Assembly: GCA_025617745.1 (NCBI GenBank)
Contig: CM046858.1
Coordinates: 41,275,850-41,339,849 of the forward strand
Origin: Heliocidaris erythrogramma
Taxonomy: Eukaryota > Echinodermata > Echinoidea > Camarodonta > Echinometridae
Reading direction: 5' to 3'
DNA: 64,000 bases
Shown here: piece after piece, positions 34,275 to 45,855 of the stretch
How the letters are laid out: each line of letters opens with the position of its first letter
Numbering within the stretch: position 1 is the first letter of the stretch
Position numbers and translations under genes: made by a program
The notes under the pieces: model-generated
Told to the model about the DNA's origin: nothing
Seen by the model: only the letters and a program-made list of their open reading frames with translations
The model's database searches: none

Positions 34275-37200
34275 GTAGGAGAGAAGTAGTTGATCATCAT
34301 TTTAGTTACCTGTTATCCTATGGGATCGGCTCTTAGGATAGCATATGGAAATTATGCCTAAGGTATGATATTTATTATACAGTGCATTGTATAAAACAAT
34401 ATTTGCTGTACGGAGTCACTGAGGTATTGTAATGGGAGCAAAATAGCGGTATTTTCGTTGATTTCATCGTGCCTTGGCCTGGGATGGATACGATGCGGCT
34501 GATTTTAGTTCAGTGCACATAAACTGTTTCTTTGTCCAGTTCGGGGTCGGTTTTAGCGGTCGGTTTTAGCGGTCGGTTTTAGCGGTCGGGACGCGCTCCA
34601 CAATTGACTTTTTGTTTGGACCTGAAAGTGAGAAAGCGAAATGAGAAATTGATATATCATTAGTCCAGAATCTTTTAGCATTTTTCTGTTTAGCTGTTTG
34701 AAACCAAATTCAAAGAAAACACTGCACTCAGAGTCCGTTATTAAAGTCAGAAAGTTCTCTCTCCTTTTAAGAGGTTATTCTTCTTATTCTTGTTCTTCTT
34801 TATTGCATTGTCACACTCCGTACGACGGGAGGAATAAAACTGGAAAGACCCTATCTGCCATCTTCTTCTGGGTGTTTATTTCCCTATGTTACACTAGTAT
34901 AGTTTGCTGATCGTGAATTTTGCGGGATCGTATCTTGCCTTCAGCTCGGACATTTTTTTTTCTTCATATGGATATAGGTCTACAGTTGGTACTTCCTCAT
35001 TTTCCTGTGAGATACAGAGTCAGCTATATGTACGATAATTTTCTCTAAAAAACGATAATATTGAGCCTCGGATACGATTATTTAACATTTTGAACCTGGC
35101 AAAGCTTTTGGCTCGGCTGCATAATAGTAAGTGTCATCATGTGAGTATTATTATAATTATGAATTACCGTAATACGTAGTCTGATCTACATTGTACAGTC
35201 ATATAGGCTATTCCGGTGGCAATTTTAGGAGATTATTCTGATCGGACAGCGGATCAGGATACTGCAAACATCTTGAGATTACAAGATCGAACATGCTAAA
35301 TCATCTCAGGACTGACAAGTTTGTAGTCCGGGCGCTAGTGTCAACCGCAAGCAGGCGTGAAATTGGTTGTGCTTCAGTTCAAAATACACTAACACGGTGA
35401 TATAGATGACTATTATGGTTCAGAGGCTACTTTGAAACTACATGGCTAATAATGGTCGTGCGTGTCCGCAGCTGCTATCGGCTGTTCGGCAACTCCTGCG
35501 ATTCGTACGTCCTTCTTTTGTCACGGTCACAACCAGTCGTGCACCAATGCACCTCCTCTTGGGCGTCTTCAGGCCCGTAACTAGGGGGTTCAGGGGGTTC
35601 GAACGAACCCCCCCCCCCCCCCCCCCGTTGGCGAGCAGAGGTCCGCTTGAAAAAAAAAAAAAAAGAAGCAGCGAGGGGAGAGATGATGAAAAGGGAAAAT
35701 AACGTGATAACATATGGATCTTTCTGTCTATTTTAATACATTTCATTTCGATGTTGTCCCGTATCTTCCTAATCTGGCAATTCTGTAATTAATCAATGTC
35801 GTCTTTCACCATTCATTTTCGAATTTTGTCCGTTATATCATGTGGCAATCGATTTTTTTTCAAAGTATTATTTGTAGTAGGTCCATGACAGGCCTGTAAC
35901 AGGAGGGGGGGGGGGGGGGGTCAGAGGGTTCATATATCCCCAAAGCTGGCCAGCAACAACAAAAAGAATCATAACGCGAAAAAAAATCCAAAGTGACATC
36001 AGAATAGTGATGTTTAGGTTGAAAATTTTAAAACATTTCCATACCAACTGGCTTAGATAGGGGAAGGGCGCACAAGGGGTCACGTGAAAGGGGAGAGTAG
36101 AAAGAAAATAATCCGACTCCATATATATGCGCTCGCGCCCATATCCTTGGAGGGGCAAGCCCCCCTGACCCCGCCACCCGCCACCCCTACTCGGTCGCTT
36201 CACTCAGAAAAGTCCATGTTTGTCCAATATTGAACCCCCCCCCCCCCCCCGCAAAAATCCTAGTTACGGGCCTGTATACTAGGATGTGGATGGAATTATG
36301 GGGTGTGAAGAGGAGCGATCACATAGTGAGAACAGGTTATGATCATGAAGCTACTTGTAGTTGTTTATTATGATCAGGTAGTTTACACAGGCAATGTTTA
36401 AATAGTGATGGTCGGACCATGGGGTATTCATGTATTTTGTGGAGCGTGTCCAGGCTTCGGTGGCCCTTGACAGGATGCAATGGGTCTTGGCAGCTAGGGC
36501 TCCCCAAAGCGCAATTTTAATAAACAGTATATATTCTATTTTCTTTTCTCGGTGGCTTCGAACTGCTCACTAAAATGACTATAATATGTTATTTGTTTAA
36601 ATATATCTTCTATTTCCTGTCAATTTTTATGTTTTATTTTTATCTATTTATTTATTTGTTTAAAATCTTTTTTATTATTTACCAATCATTGTTGATGACA
36701 TGTAAATATTTTGATTTTTGTATTTTGATTTAATAAAACATAAAATTTAAAAAAAAGAAAGAAAATGATTCTTCTCTCATTGTAGAGCTCTTATCTCTCT
36801 TGAATAATAATTATTTAGCGACAGTTGGATTTATAAAGTGTTTTCCCCTAGGTACACATCATGCTTAATGTGTATATACTCTTGCTTGATCGAACTTCAA
36901 GGACCAGGCATTCTAGCATTTAAGGATCCTTCTGCCTGAATGCCCATTCACATCACCTGGGTCGAAAGTGGCAAGTATGGATAAGTGTGTCGCTATTAAA
37001 AGGACGTTAGTGCCGTGGCTGGAATCCGAACTCTTACCATAATATGGTATGGGGTCCATGCCACAGAGACCATATATATTTTGGTTTACTGTCCGCTGTC
37101 ACTTGTTTTACGGTACTTTAACTTGAAATCTATAAGGATATTTCTTCATTTTTTTTTGTTTTTGTAGGTCACTCCAACTTTCTCGCAAGCGGAGATGGAC

Positions 37201-37944
37201 AGTCGGATATCGATGGTGAGAAAGTACATGGGAGAGAACGGCATCAGTGGCATTCTCTTCACATCAATGCACAATATCAACTACTTCTCCGACTTCCTCT
37301 ACTGTGCCTTCGGTCGTCCCTATGGCTTGGTAGTCACTGCGGACAAGGTGACAAGCATCTCTGCAGGAATTGATGCAGGACAGCCTTGGCGACGGAGCAG
37401 TACCGGGGGCAACATCGTCTACACCGACTGGCACAGGGACAATTTCTGGCTGGCTGTTCAGCAGGAGTTAGCCGGCATACCCTCGGGGAAGATTGGTTGC
37501 GAGTTTGACCACATGACGTTGGACAGCAAGGTAATGCTTGACAAGGCTGTTTCTGGCAAGGACATCGTCGACGTCGGGACGCCGATGATGGTGAGGAGAC
37601 TGATCAAGTCCGACGAGGAAGTTGCTCTGATCACTGAAGGAGCTAGGATATGCGATCTCGGAGGCGAAGCCGTTGTCGAAGCCATTGCGGAGGGCGTGGG
37701 TGAACATGAGGTTGCATTACGTGGAACCGAGGCCATGGTCATGGAAATAGCCAAGAGTTTCCCACATGCAGAACTTAGAGATAGTGAGTTTATATCGAGC
37801 GATCTTTCGAGGGCTCCATTTATCTTGTCTATGATTAACGTAAATCCACTTTTTTCGGATGTTTTTTTTCCTCATATCAGGAAATCAGTCAAATGGCATT
37901 AATTTACCCACCCCGATCCTCTTCTGTCTCCGTCCTCTCTTTCA

Positions 37945-37975
<31 letters not shown>

Positions 37976-40900
37976 ACACGCGTTGGAAGTGCCGTATGAT
38001 AGTAAATTAGTGAAACACTTAACTGGAGATGCGAAGGTCGTTGGTCCGATGCCCAGAACGGTCTATTGTACTAATCTAAATTTGCCACTTCATACCCGGG
38101 AGAGGTATACCCGGGGGTGTATAGTACACAGACAAAACACACTGTGATCGTAACTACCATGTGCCCTGATGCTGACAGGGGGTGGAGATGGTGCACGCAT
38201 TGTGTGCGTAAATGAATGCGAGTATGACTGCAAGAGATTATCTCTAAAGCGCTTAATTATGCCTAGTTCACATTTGCCGCGGACGCCGTGCGATAAAAGG
38301 GTCTACGATTTTCCGTACGTCGCTAAGGGCTACGGCATTTGTGTTCACATTGTCTACGGGCATCGTGCAATTTGTTCTTCGGGGCCTCGGGGGCATCCCG
38401 TCTAAATTCCGTACGGGCATTGTGCAATGTCAATTCAGTTGCCGTACAGTCTCCACAACCTCCATGAGGAAATCGTACGGAGCCCGCACGGCTCCACGGA
38501 GGTGGTGCGGTGACTGTGCAGTCGCCGTGCCGTTTGAGGATCCCAATCCCCAGCGATAGTAGCCTTTTGACAAGGCCCTCGTGACTTGGCTATTTTTCTC
38601 GGCAAGTAAGCTAGTAGTGGCTGCATAACAAGACTAGCCGCCCAGCCCTGTGAATGCGCGATCGAGCGACGTGAGTCCGAGGGCCTTTTGGAACCTGGCC
38701 TGTATTTCTTATGTTATCCTTGTTCCTAGCGAGGATCTGCTACCTTATAGGTAGGAGCCAATCAGCAAACGTATCTTCGCATGACGTCAGCATACATTTG
38801 ATATGCAAATTCGCCTTCATCTCGAGCTAGCGCGGCCCGTGCAAGCTACTAGTACATCAATCATTGAAAGCAAGCCCCGCAGATACCGTTGTGATTGGTC
38901 GATAATCCTCGGTAGGCGTGTTAGCATACGAATGTCAACTCGTGAATAATTCATATCGGACGATGGAAACCCAGGTTCCAAAAGGCCTCGCGACTAAGTC
39001 GCTCGATCGCGCGTTCACCCGGGCCGTGTTGATTCTTTTCGTCGCCGGCTAGTCTCATCTCAGGCACAGCATGATGAGGAAAATAGCCAAGTCACGAGGC
39101 CTTGTCAAAAGGCTACAGCGATAGGGATTATGTGTACATACTCCATATTTTACGGGTACTGCACGGGCAGCGAGCGGCAACCTTGCGATAGCTGTGCGAG
39201 GGCCGTGCGAATGTACAATCTCCTTACGATTTGTTTTGCCCCCATGTCCACCAATAATTGTGCGTTCGCTGCGCGATCACGCTTGGCCATTGCACGGTGC
39301 CCGTGCGAGGATTGTGCGATGTCACCTACGACATGTCTACGGGTACTGTCTTACGATTTTAAAAAAATTGTCAAATCGATAACAAATCGTAGAGGCTGCG
39401 GAGCCCGTGAATCCGCACGCAAAGCTTACAGCCTCCGCAGGGAGGCCGCGCTAAAAGGGGGATACGGTCCGTAGACACATCGCAAGCCAAATGTGAACTA
39501 GGCATTAGAGGCGCTCTTTCGTTTATAGATTTAGTTCCCGATTTGATATTTTGTTATTTCTCCCTCAGCCTGGATTTGGTTCCAGTCTGGAATCAACACG
39601 GATGGAGCACACAACCCCGTGACGTCACGCAAGGTCCAGAAAGGCGACATTCTTAGTATGAACACGTTCCCCATGATCGCTGGGTGAGATGAATTTGCTG
39701 AAATCATAAGGTTTTGGGGGCATCCCAGGAGACCGACAGTCCAGGAGACCGACAATCATTGGTATGGTGAACTCGCAGAAAAGTGGTCAGGAGGGGTGGG
39801 ATGTCGGTCTATTGGGCTGTCGGTTTCGTGGACCGGCGGTCTCGTGAAGCTGTCGGTCTCTTGGACTGTAGCCAACAACTTTTCAAATCAGTTTGAATAT
39901 AAATGCGAAACTTATCATCTTCTTGATTGCAATAACTTTTAATAAGTTGTGGAGTATTTAAATCGGGGTGGATAATTAATACATTTAGACTATTACACTT
40001 GTTCATTTGAGAAATCATAAGCAGTTTTTTTAACTACATGTTAAGAAGCATATTGGTATTTCAGAACTTTAAATTCATATAGGAACATGCAGGCTATCAA
40101 ACATGATCATATATCCCCTACTTCTTCTTTACAAAATAAACGATTACATATTATTTACCACTGAGCCCATTCTACACAGCTTTTAAGGACTATTTTCACT
40201 ATTGATGACATCGGGGATACAAATTAAACCACTTAAAACCAAATAGTTTATCGAAATATAAATGTTGTACATAACAGGATTATCGTTATAAAACAAAATA
40301 AAACACCAGCAACCCCATATCAAAACAAAATAAGACAAATACATGACACCATCAAACCAACAAAACACATTAGCAGATAGAAGAAAGAGAGAATGTGGGG
40401 ATGCACATTGGAAAAAAAAACTTTGCCCACAAAATTTGCCTGCCAAACGAAAAGTCTTTTTTTTTCCTTCCAACAAACAAAGAATAAGTTTTGAAAACTT
40501 GAATTTGCGAGTGATATAATTATAGAGACGAGGCCCTAAAGATTTGCCTCTTGCAACCATCAAGAATGCAATATGTTCTTAGGTTTTATATTTTGCCGAT
40601 AACAAAATTTGGATTTTCAGACAAAGGCGACGGTATTCTACTACAGTATTTAAACTCAACGTTTGGTTCAGGGTTGGTCTAATCAAAGTCGAGTTTAGGA
40701 AAGCGGTGAGCTAAACAGTGGTCGAAATTTTCTATTGATGACATATACCTGGCTTCAAGTTTATCTGACATAATTATTATGTAAAATACGAGCCAAACAG
40801 TTTTAAATAGAGGGAGGTAGTGGAATATCAGTTATCACATCCAATCACCCCTTCGTATAATTCTGTTCATGGTATTCTTTTCCGTTATGTTCTTTATTCT

Positions 40901-43900
40901 AGATATTACACCGCTCTAGAACGCACGCTGTTCTGCGACCACGTCCCCTCCGACCGCCATATGGAAGTATGGGAGAAAAACTGCGACATCCATCGCCGTG
41001 GCATGGACCTGATCAAACCTGGCGTGCGCGTGTGCGACATCGCATCTGAGCTCAACGATGTCTATCGCCAATACGATCTCCTAAAGTACAGAAGTTTCGG
41101 CTACGGTCATTCGTTCGGTGTCCTCTGCCACTATTACGGCAGAGAGGCAGGTGAGCAAAGCGTAGGTCCCATCCCGCCGTACTTGCAAGTGCGTGCTGTC
41201 TACGTGCAAAAACGTGGGCAAAATTTGGGGATCCGTACGTGGTGAGTACCGCCTCAGTACGAATTTGGGAGCACGCAGACACGCCGTAGCACTTTTAGGG
41301 CACGAGGAACTTTCGCTGCGTTTAGGCTACGGACGGTCTACAGATTCATCCCCAGTACGGGTGACGTGCGCACAACGCACGGACTCCGTGAGTTTTTGAA
41401 AACTTTTCCGACAGTTACTTGCTCTACGGACAACGCACCTAGCACGTGCGTGCACCGCACGTGATAAGTGCGGGGTCCGTGCTTATTCGGCGCTTCTCCA
41501 GTTCAATTGTCCAGTGAGCACGCAGAACTCACGTAAACCGCACCGAGGAAGTACTTGCTATGCACCTGCAACGCACGTTGCGCGCGCTGATTTCTTCGGG
41601 TACACAGGAGGACTCAGGGGACAACTGAGACAGCTCCCCACACTCCCCCACCAACTAGTGTGTTTTGTGGAGTTAACCCCTAGTCCACACTGTAAGGAGT
41701 CAGTTTTTCTTTGGACTACTATCCAGTGTGGAGTAGGGGACTAGGGGTTTGTGGAGTACAGTGTCAATTTTTTTCGTTGCTCATGTTGGAATGTTCTTGT
41801 TCTTATGCTATTATTACTTATTACTTATTAGTTGTATTATTGAGTATAATAAAGAACTGGTTTGCCTTAAAACTGCTTGTCTTCCTTGATTTGTACTTTG
41901 AACAAATGTCAGAGCTCAAGATTATATGGTGCATGGGCCAAAATGATAACAAAATCCCCCCCCCCTCCCCCCCCCCAAAAAAAACAAACAAACAAACAAC
42001 AACAACAAACAAACAAACAAAACACAGTAATCTTTGCAAACGGATAATTGTAACCATTTGTTAACTGATTTTTTTATTTTTTGGTTGATTTTGTTTATTT
42101 TTTATTTTATTTTTTTTTTTTGGGGGGGGGGGGGGCTTTAAAAGTAAGAATTGAGACCAGAACCATTTTGGTATATAATATTAAAATTAAGGTTGATTTT
42201 AAATAAGAACCAAAAAAAAAATTTCATTATATGTTTGACACAATAAACTTCTACATGTTTATTACACATGGATACATAACATTAAATCATGAGTTCATGG
42301 AATGTCCCCAGAGTTCATTTAAATCATGAGTATCATGAGTTCATGTGTTCAAACAACCCGATCTTGCCATCGTAGGCGGCCAAGTGGGGAACTGTAATAG
42401 TCCGCCAAATAGTTTCTCAGGGTTTTCCCTTCCCGAGAGGCCCGTTGGCCGACCACCTGGTTGGGTTCGGCCATCTGCACATCCTCCCTCCAGACCCCGG
42501 GGACCACGTTGCCATCCTCATCCTCGCGGTCCACATTAAGGTCCTGTAGTCCGCAGTTTCGCAGCCAATTGTGAAGGGTGAGGCAGCCCAACACAACGCG
42601 AATTACCTTGCCAGGCTCCAACTGCAGGGTGGTTAGTAAGCACCGCCACCGGTGAGCCAATATCCCAAAACCGTTCTCCACAACACGACGGGCCCGAGAG
42701 GTCCGATAGTTCATCACCCTTTCTTTGTGGGTCATGGCACGGCGACTGTATGGCTTCATGAGCCACTTTTGCAGGGGAAAGGCATCGTCGCCCACGACGA
42801 AGTAGGGAAAGTCCCGGTCGTCGCTTGGAAGTTGATCCGGTGCTGGGAATCCAATGGTGTTGTCCTCCAGTGCCCCACGGATGGTGGACTGGTTGAACAC
42901 GCCTGCGTCTGCGGAGGAGCCGTTGGCCTCCACCTTGCACCACAAGAAGGAATAGTCAGCATCCACGACGGCCAGGAGCACCACAGAAAAGAAGCCCTTA
43001 TACATGTTATAATTGTAATAGAGCGATCCACTTTCCTTGGGCTTCTTGATGGCGATGTGTTTCCCGTCAATCGCCCCACAACAGTGGTGAAAGTTCCATC
43101 GCGTTCCAAACTGGCGGGCGACGGCTTTCCACTCGTCCTGTGTGGAGGGCATGGTGAACATCTCCTCCTTATATTCCTCGTAAATGGCGGTGCAGACCTC
43201 CTGTAGCTGTTCCCCGTCGCCAAGAAGCGAAGGGTGATGGCCAGCTTCAGGCCAGGCTCAAGAGGGCGGCGACTCCTGAAACATAAAATGTATTAATAGC
43301 ATTAATACATATATATATATAGCAAGGTCATGGCTGTTGTGATTTTACCATAACCAATACCTTAACCATTCCTTTTTCTTAAGGGGGCTCAAATTGGCAC
43401 GGTATACTATTATTCACGACCAATGCAATAATGTGCCATATCTCAGAAAATAACCAAGATAGAGACATTAATATTAATGGATTAATGGAATGTATGCGTG
43501 AAATGATAAGACAACATTTTAAAGCAAATACAAAGCAAAACCAAGCATTTGTTATGGCAGAAATGAAGACACACACCTTGGGTCCTTGGTGATTCCAGGG
43601 GTCATTCGGAGCAGGAGCTCGGCGAAGAGCTTCGGGTCCATTCGGATGTATCCGACATAGTCCCCCTCGATTCACGCTCTAGCTCTTGGAACAACGTTTC
43701 GTACTTCCCGAAAAGCCTCCTCCTCTCCATCCATGGGCGAACCCACCATCTCCTGCGTCGGCGTCCCTGTTGCCTCTCCCTCTCCCGTATCAAGGCAAGT
43801 AATGCCACGTCGTACTCATGCGCTGCTACTTGAAGCTGCTCTTGCAGCAACAGAACCCGGAGTCTCTGCGGTAGAATGGGTGGCATCTTGAGGCAGCAGC

Positions 43901-45518
43901 AGCTGGGACTTCTGGATAACCTCGGAAGGTCGTCCTATATATACCCCCCACCCCCATCGCACTTGCACGCACTTACAACATGCGAGTGAGTAAGGACACC
44001 GTACGTGAGCAGCACGTGTAAGTACGGCCTCCGGACGATAACTTGGCAATCGCAAGGAGATCGTACGTTGTAAGCACGTTGTAAGCTCATACAACTCACT
44101 TACCACGTGCGCAACGTACGATGCACACAACCGCTCATGGCCAGGCGTGGCGTGCGGGCCACGTACTTACACCTTGCGCAACCGTGCGTGTGAAGTGCGT
44201 TGACGTACTCCTTCCCTGCTCTTGCTACTCCCTCCCCACGTTTTCAGAAAAACGTGGCGGACGTGGCCTCCGCAGAACACGTACGGACTAAAAACACGCA
44301 CGGCGGGATGTGACCTAGGCTTTACCAGGTGCGCAAAGAGCTAGGCCGTCAATCATTTAATTTTGTTCCGTGAGCTCCATGAGCCCGGTCTACTTTCCTC
44401 CAGCCCTGGAATAGACTTTCATTATAAGCTTAATAATTATTTCTAATGGCGTAACCATAAATAGGCAAACAGGTAGGGGTGTATGTTTCCCAAGACTGCG
44501 CACATACACCCACTGATACGGGGTTGCGTAGTTTTATTGAATTTCCCCCTGTCAGTCCTTTGAACGGGTGGGGGGGGGGGGGGTACAAAATCAATCAAAC
44601 GTTGGTTAAGCCACTATTGAGTAAAGATACAAATTTCATTTATAAGATCAATTGAATAACTAAGCATGCAAAATATGAGATTATGGCCCAGGAAAATGAA
44701 TTCTGTCAAGCAGGGCAAGCAGATAGATGTATGATACCATGCATAGGTCACATAATATGATATATTTGGAACGGACAACAGATATAATATAGTTATACAT
44801 GTATAGATTATTACAAAGATATAAATAAGAGTTGCTTTGATAAAAAAGTGATGTGGTAAGTAATATAGAGCATAAATTGACGCCCAATGACTGTAGACAG
44901 TAGTGGGACGGGGAGTAGTGAGAGAGAGAGAGAGAGAGAGTTGGGATGGATTTCAATAAGCGTGATAATAACGAAATCGAAGGGAAAGGATATGGAGAAG
45001 ACGAAAGATCACAAAATGAGACATGAGAGATAAAGAAAAGAAACCAAACACGAGAGAGAATTATACCATGATAGTTCCTGAAGTAAAGTGAAGAGCAAAC
45101 ACTAGTTACCTTACAGATATTGCCATAATTATCAACCATCAGGAAAAACATAAGAGAATTATCTCGATTGATATCGGCACATAATTTTGTAACTACAGTG
45201 CTCCCCCCCCCCCCCCCCCCACCCCTTACAAAATCCTGGATCCACTCCAAGCCTACTACCTATTCCAATATTCTGCAGTTCATAAACATTTTATTCACTT
45301 TCTTCTGTTTCCATACAGCTCTTGAAATACGGGAGGACATCGAGACAGTATTAGAACCCAACATGGTGGTCTCCATGGAGCCCATGGTCACCATCCCTGA
45401 AGGACAGCCTGGTGCAGGAGGCTACAGAGAACATAATATTCTCGTCGTCACCGAAGATGGCGCTCGAAATATCACTCATTTCCCGTTTGGGCCACAGCAC
45501 CTCATCGTTAAAAAGTGA
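34047..45518 (+). CDS. creatinase (creatine amidinohydrolase), five coding exons
   Basis: Exons 34047-34274, 37168-37783, 39569-39683, 40903-41150 and 45319-45518 join in phase into 468 codons. The family hydrolyses creatine to sarcosine and urea on a metal-free M24 'pita-bread' fold. From residue 65 the protein is co-linear with bacterial creatinase. Visible landmarks are FGRPY (Phe124, Arg126), DGAHNPVT (His296, the catalytic His232 of the Pseudomonas enzyme), YYTALERT (Glu326), GYGHSFG and YYGREA (His388, Arg399), VVSMEPM (Glu422) and GYREH (His440). Residues 1-64 are an added basic, serine-rich segment (MYRSVARRLSSSVG) that looks like a mitochondrial presequence. The metal ligands of aminopeptidase-type M24 members are absent, which favours creatinase over aminopeptidase P or prolidase. 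Introns carry several transposons. Bacterial-like enzymes of this type are unusual in animals, so acquisition by ancient horizontal transfer is inferred. Confidence 0.92.
34546..34590. repeat. 13-bp tandem repeat, about 3.4 copies
   Basis: GGTCGGTTTTAGC is repeated in creatinase intron 1. Confidence 0.8.
35570..36274. mobile_element. DNA transposon remnant in creatinase intron 1
   Basis: Left end CAGGCCCGTAACTAGG and right end CCTAGTTACGGGCCTG are a perfect 16-bp terminal inverted repeat, with poly-C runs just inside both ends. No transposase and no clear target-site duplication. Confidence 0.65.
36440..36770 (+). repeat. AT-rich retroelement-like tail in creatinase intron 1
   Basis: GGCTCCCCAAAGCGCAATTTTAATAAAC is followed by T-rich and A-rich sequence ending in an A-run. 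It resembles a LINE 3' end but is not diagnostic. Confidence 0.3.
37168..37783 (+). CDS. creatinase exon 2 (N-terminal domain)
   Basis: Acceptor TTTTTGTAG, donor GATA|GTGAGT (phase 1). Encodes VTPTFSQAEM through FPHAELRD, with HNINYFSDFLYCAFGRPY and NIVYTDWHRDNFW. Confidence 0.93.
38260..39504. mobile_element. PIF/Harbinger MITE in creatinase intron 2
   Basis: TGCCTAGTTCACATTTG at the left and CAAATGTGAACTAGGCA at the right are perfect inverted repeats flanked by TTA (38257-38259 and 39505-39507). A TTA/TWA target is diagnostic of PIF/Harbinger. The interior is rich in CGTGCG and CGTACGG motifs and holds a second element at 38560-39115. The termini share GCCTAG.TCACAT with the Harbinger transposon in intron 4. 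Confidence 0.85.
38560..39115. mobile_element. nested long-TIR element (Mutator-like) inside the Harbinger MITE
   Basis: Ends TAGCCTTTTGACAAGGCC and GGCCTTGTCAAAAGGCTA. The inverted arms extend imperfectly to about 150 bp, including GCGCGATCGAGCGAC and CCTTTTGGAACCTGG on both sides. It is flanked by a 9-bp duplication CAGCGATAG (38551-38559 and 39116-39124). A 9-bp duplication and long inverted arms fit Mutator-like elements; hAT (8 bp) is less likely. Confidence 0.8.
39569..39683 (+). CDS. creatinase exon 3 (catalytic histidine)
   Basis: Acceptor CTCCCTCAG, donor GCTGG|GTGAGA (phase 2). Encodes WIWFQSGINTDGAHNPVT and KGDILSMNTFPMIAG. Confidence 0.93.
40903..41150 (+). CDS. creatinase exon 4
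   Basis: Acceptor TTATTCTAG, donor GCAG|GTGAGC (phase 1). Encodes YYTALERTLFCDHV through GHSFGVLCHYYGREA. Confidence 0.93.
41675..41760. repeat. imperfect hairpin inside the Harbinger element
   Basis: GGAGTTAACCCCTAGTCC and CCACACTG on the left pair with CAGTGTGG and GGACTAGGGGTTTGTGGAG on the right. Confidence 0.55.
42349..43886 (-). pseudogene. HARBI1-like DDE transposase, two-exon relic with frameshifts
   Basis: The C-terminal frame (43161-42349 and a little upstream) holds the intact Harbinger catalytic triad: AIDGKHIAI (D), VVGDDAFPL (D) and RRVVENGFGILAHRWR (E). The N-terminal exon (from 43886) has WWVRPWMERRRLFG. A shift near 43666 moves the reading frame to EGDYVGYIRMDPKLFAELLL and on to donor CAAG|GTGTGT at 43577. 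The acceptor TTTCAG near 43279 restores RRPLEPGLKLAITLRFLATG in phase. A further shift, with an apparent loss of about 17 residues, occurs near 43205, between LATGNSY and VCTAIYEEY. The protein catalyses cut-and-paste transposition; this copy is unlikely to be functional. Confidence 0.88.
44341..45318. other. rest of creatinase intron 4, no gene
   Basis: Contains poly-G and poly-C runs (44570, 45202) and a (GA)n tract at 44917-44941. The open frame across 44681-45250 is low-complexity and not supported. Confidence 0.5.
45319..45518 (+). CDS. creatinase exon 5 (C-terminus)
   Basis: Acceptor CCATACAG. Encodes LEIREDIETVLEPNMVV, MEPMV and GAGGYREHNILVV, then stop TGA at 45516-45518. Confidence 0.93.
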
Positions 45519-45567
45519 TTTTGTGTATAATACGTATAAGGAAATATCATCGATCTCTATACCAGTG

Positions 45568-45640
45568 CAGAGCCATCCATACACTTGTACAGTATATGGG
45601 TGGCTCTGTATAGTGCAGAGCCATCCGGGGTTGGCCAATT
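45568..45640. repeat. hairpin downstream of creatinase stop
   Basis: CAGAGCCATCCATAC pairs with GTATATGGGTGGCTCTG, and a third CAGAGCCATCC copy follows. It lies within the likely 3' UTR. Confidence 0.5.
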
Positions 45641-45728
45641 AAACTCTATGTATGGAGGAGTTCTGTGCTCTGTATAGTGGATAACGCAACGCCCTCTACG
45701 TTGATGCGACCCGATGCAATGCGTCGCC

Positions 45729-45855
45729 TAGCCTCTTGTCGATGCCCTGGCGCTGTTGAAATCCTTGGCGATATGGAGGCAAAACACCGAGCGCCTCGGT
45801 TTTTCTCCATATCGCCAAGGATTTCAACAGCGCCAGGGCCTCGACAAGAGGCTAT
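45729..45855. repeat. near-perfect 60-bp hairpin downstream of creatinase
   Basis: Arms containing GCCCTGGCGCTGTTGAAATC and its complement, and CCTTGGCGATATGGAG and its complement, meet at a loop of only a few bases. Pairing continues weakly outward through TGCGTCGCC motifs. Confidence 0.75.

Larger units (their letters stand above)
41157..44323 (-). mobile_element. PIF/Harbinger transposon, decayed, in creatinase intron 4
   Basis: The left end AAAGCGTAGGTCCCATCCCG matches the inverted right end AAAGCCTAGGTCACATCCCG. Both subterminal regions are dense in GTGCG and GTACG motifs. The element contains the transposase relic at 42349-43886 on the minus strand. No intact 3-bp target duplication is visible. 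No Myb/SANT second gene was found. Confidence 0.75.

Noticed and set aside
34698..34910. 70-residue frame in creatinase intron 1
   Set aside because: Exon 1 and exon 2 of creatinase join in phase without it, and it has no coding signature.
37893..38147. Small plus-strand frames after creatinase exon 2
   Set aside because: They lie past a strong donor and run through (CT)n and (CG)n repeats; the intron interpretation is firm because exon 3 joins in phase.
42652..43206. 184-residue plus-strand frame opposite the transposase
   Set aside because: Antisense shadow of the Harbinger transposase, which has the catalytic motifs on the minus strand.
44681..45250. 189-residue minus-strand frame in creatinase intron 4
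   Set aside because: Composition follows (GA)n and AT-rich simple sequence, with no recognisable domain.
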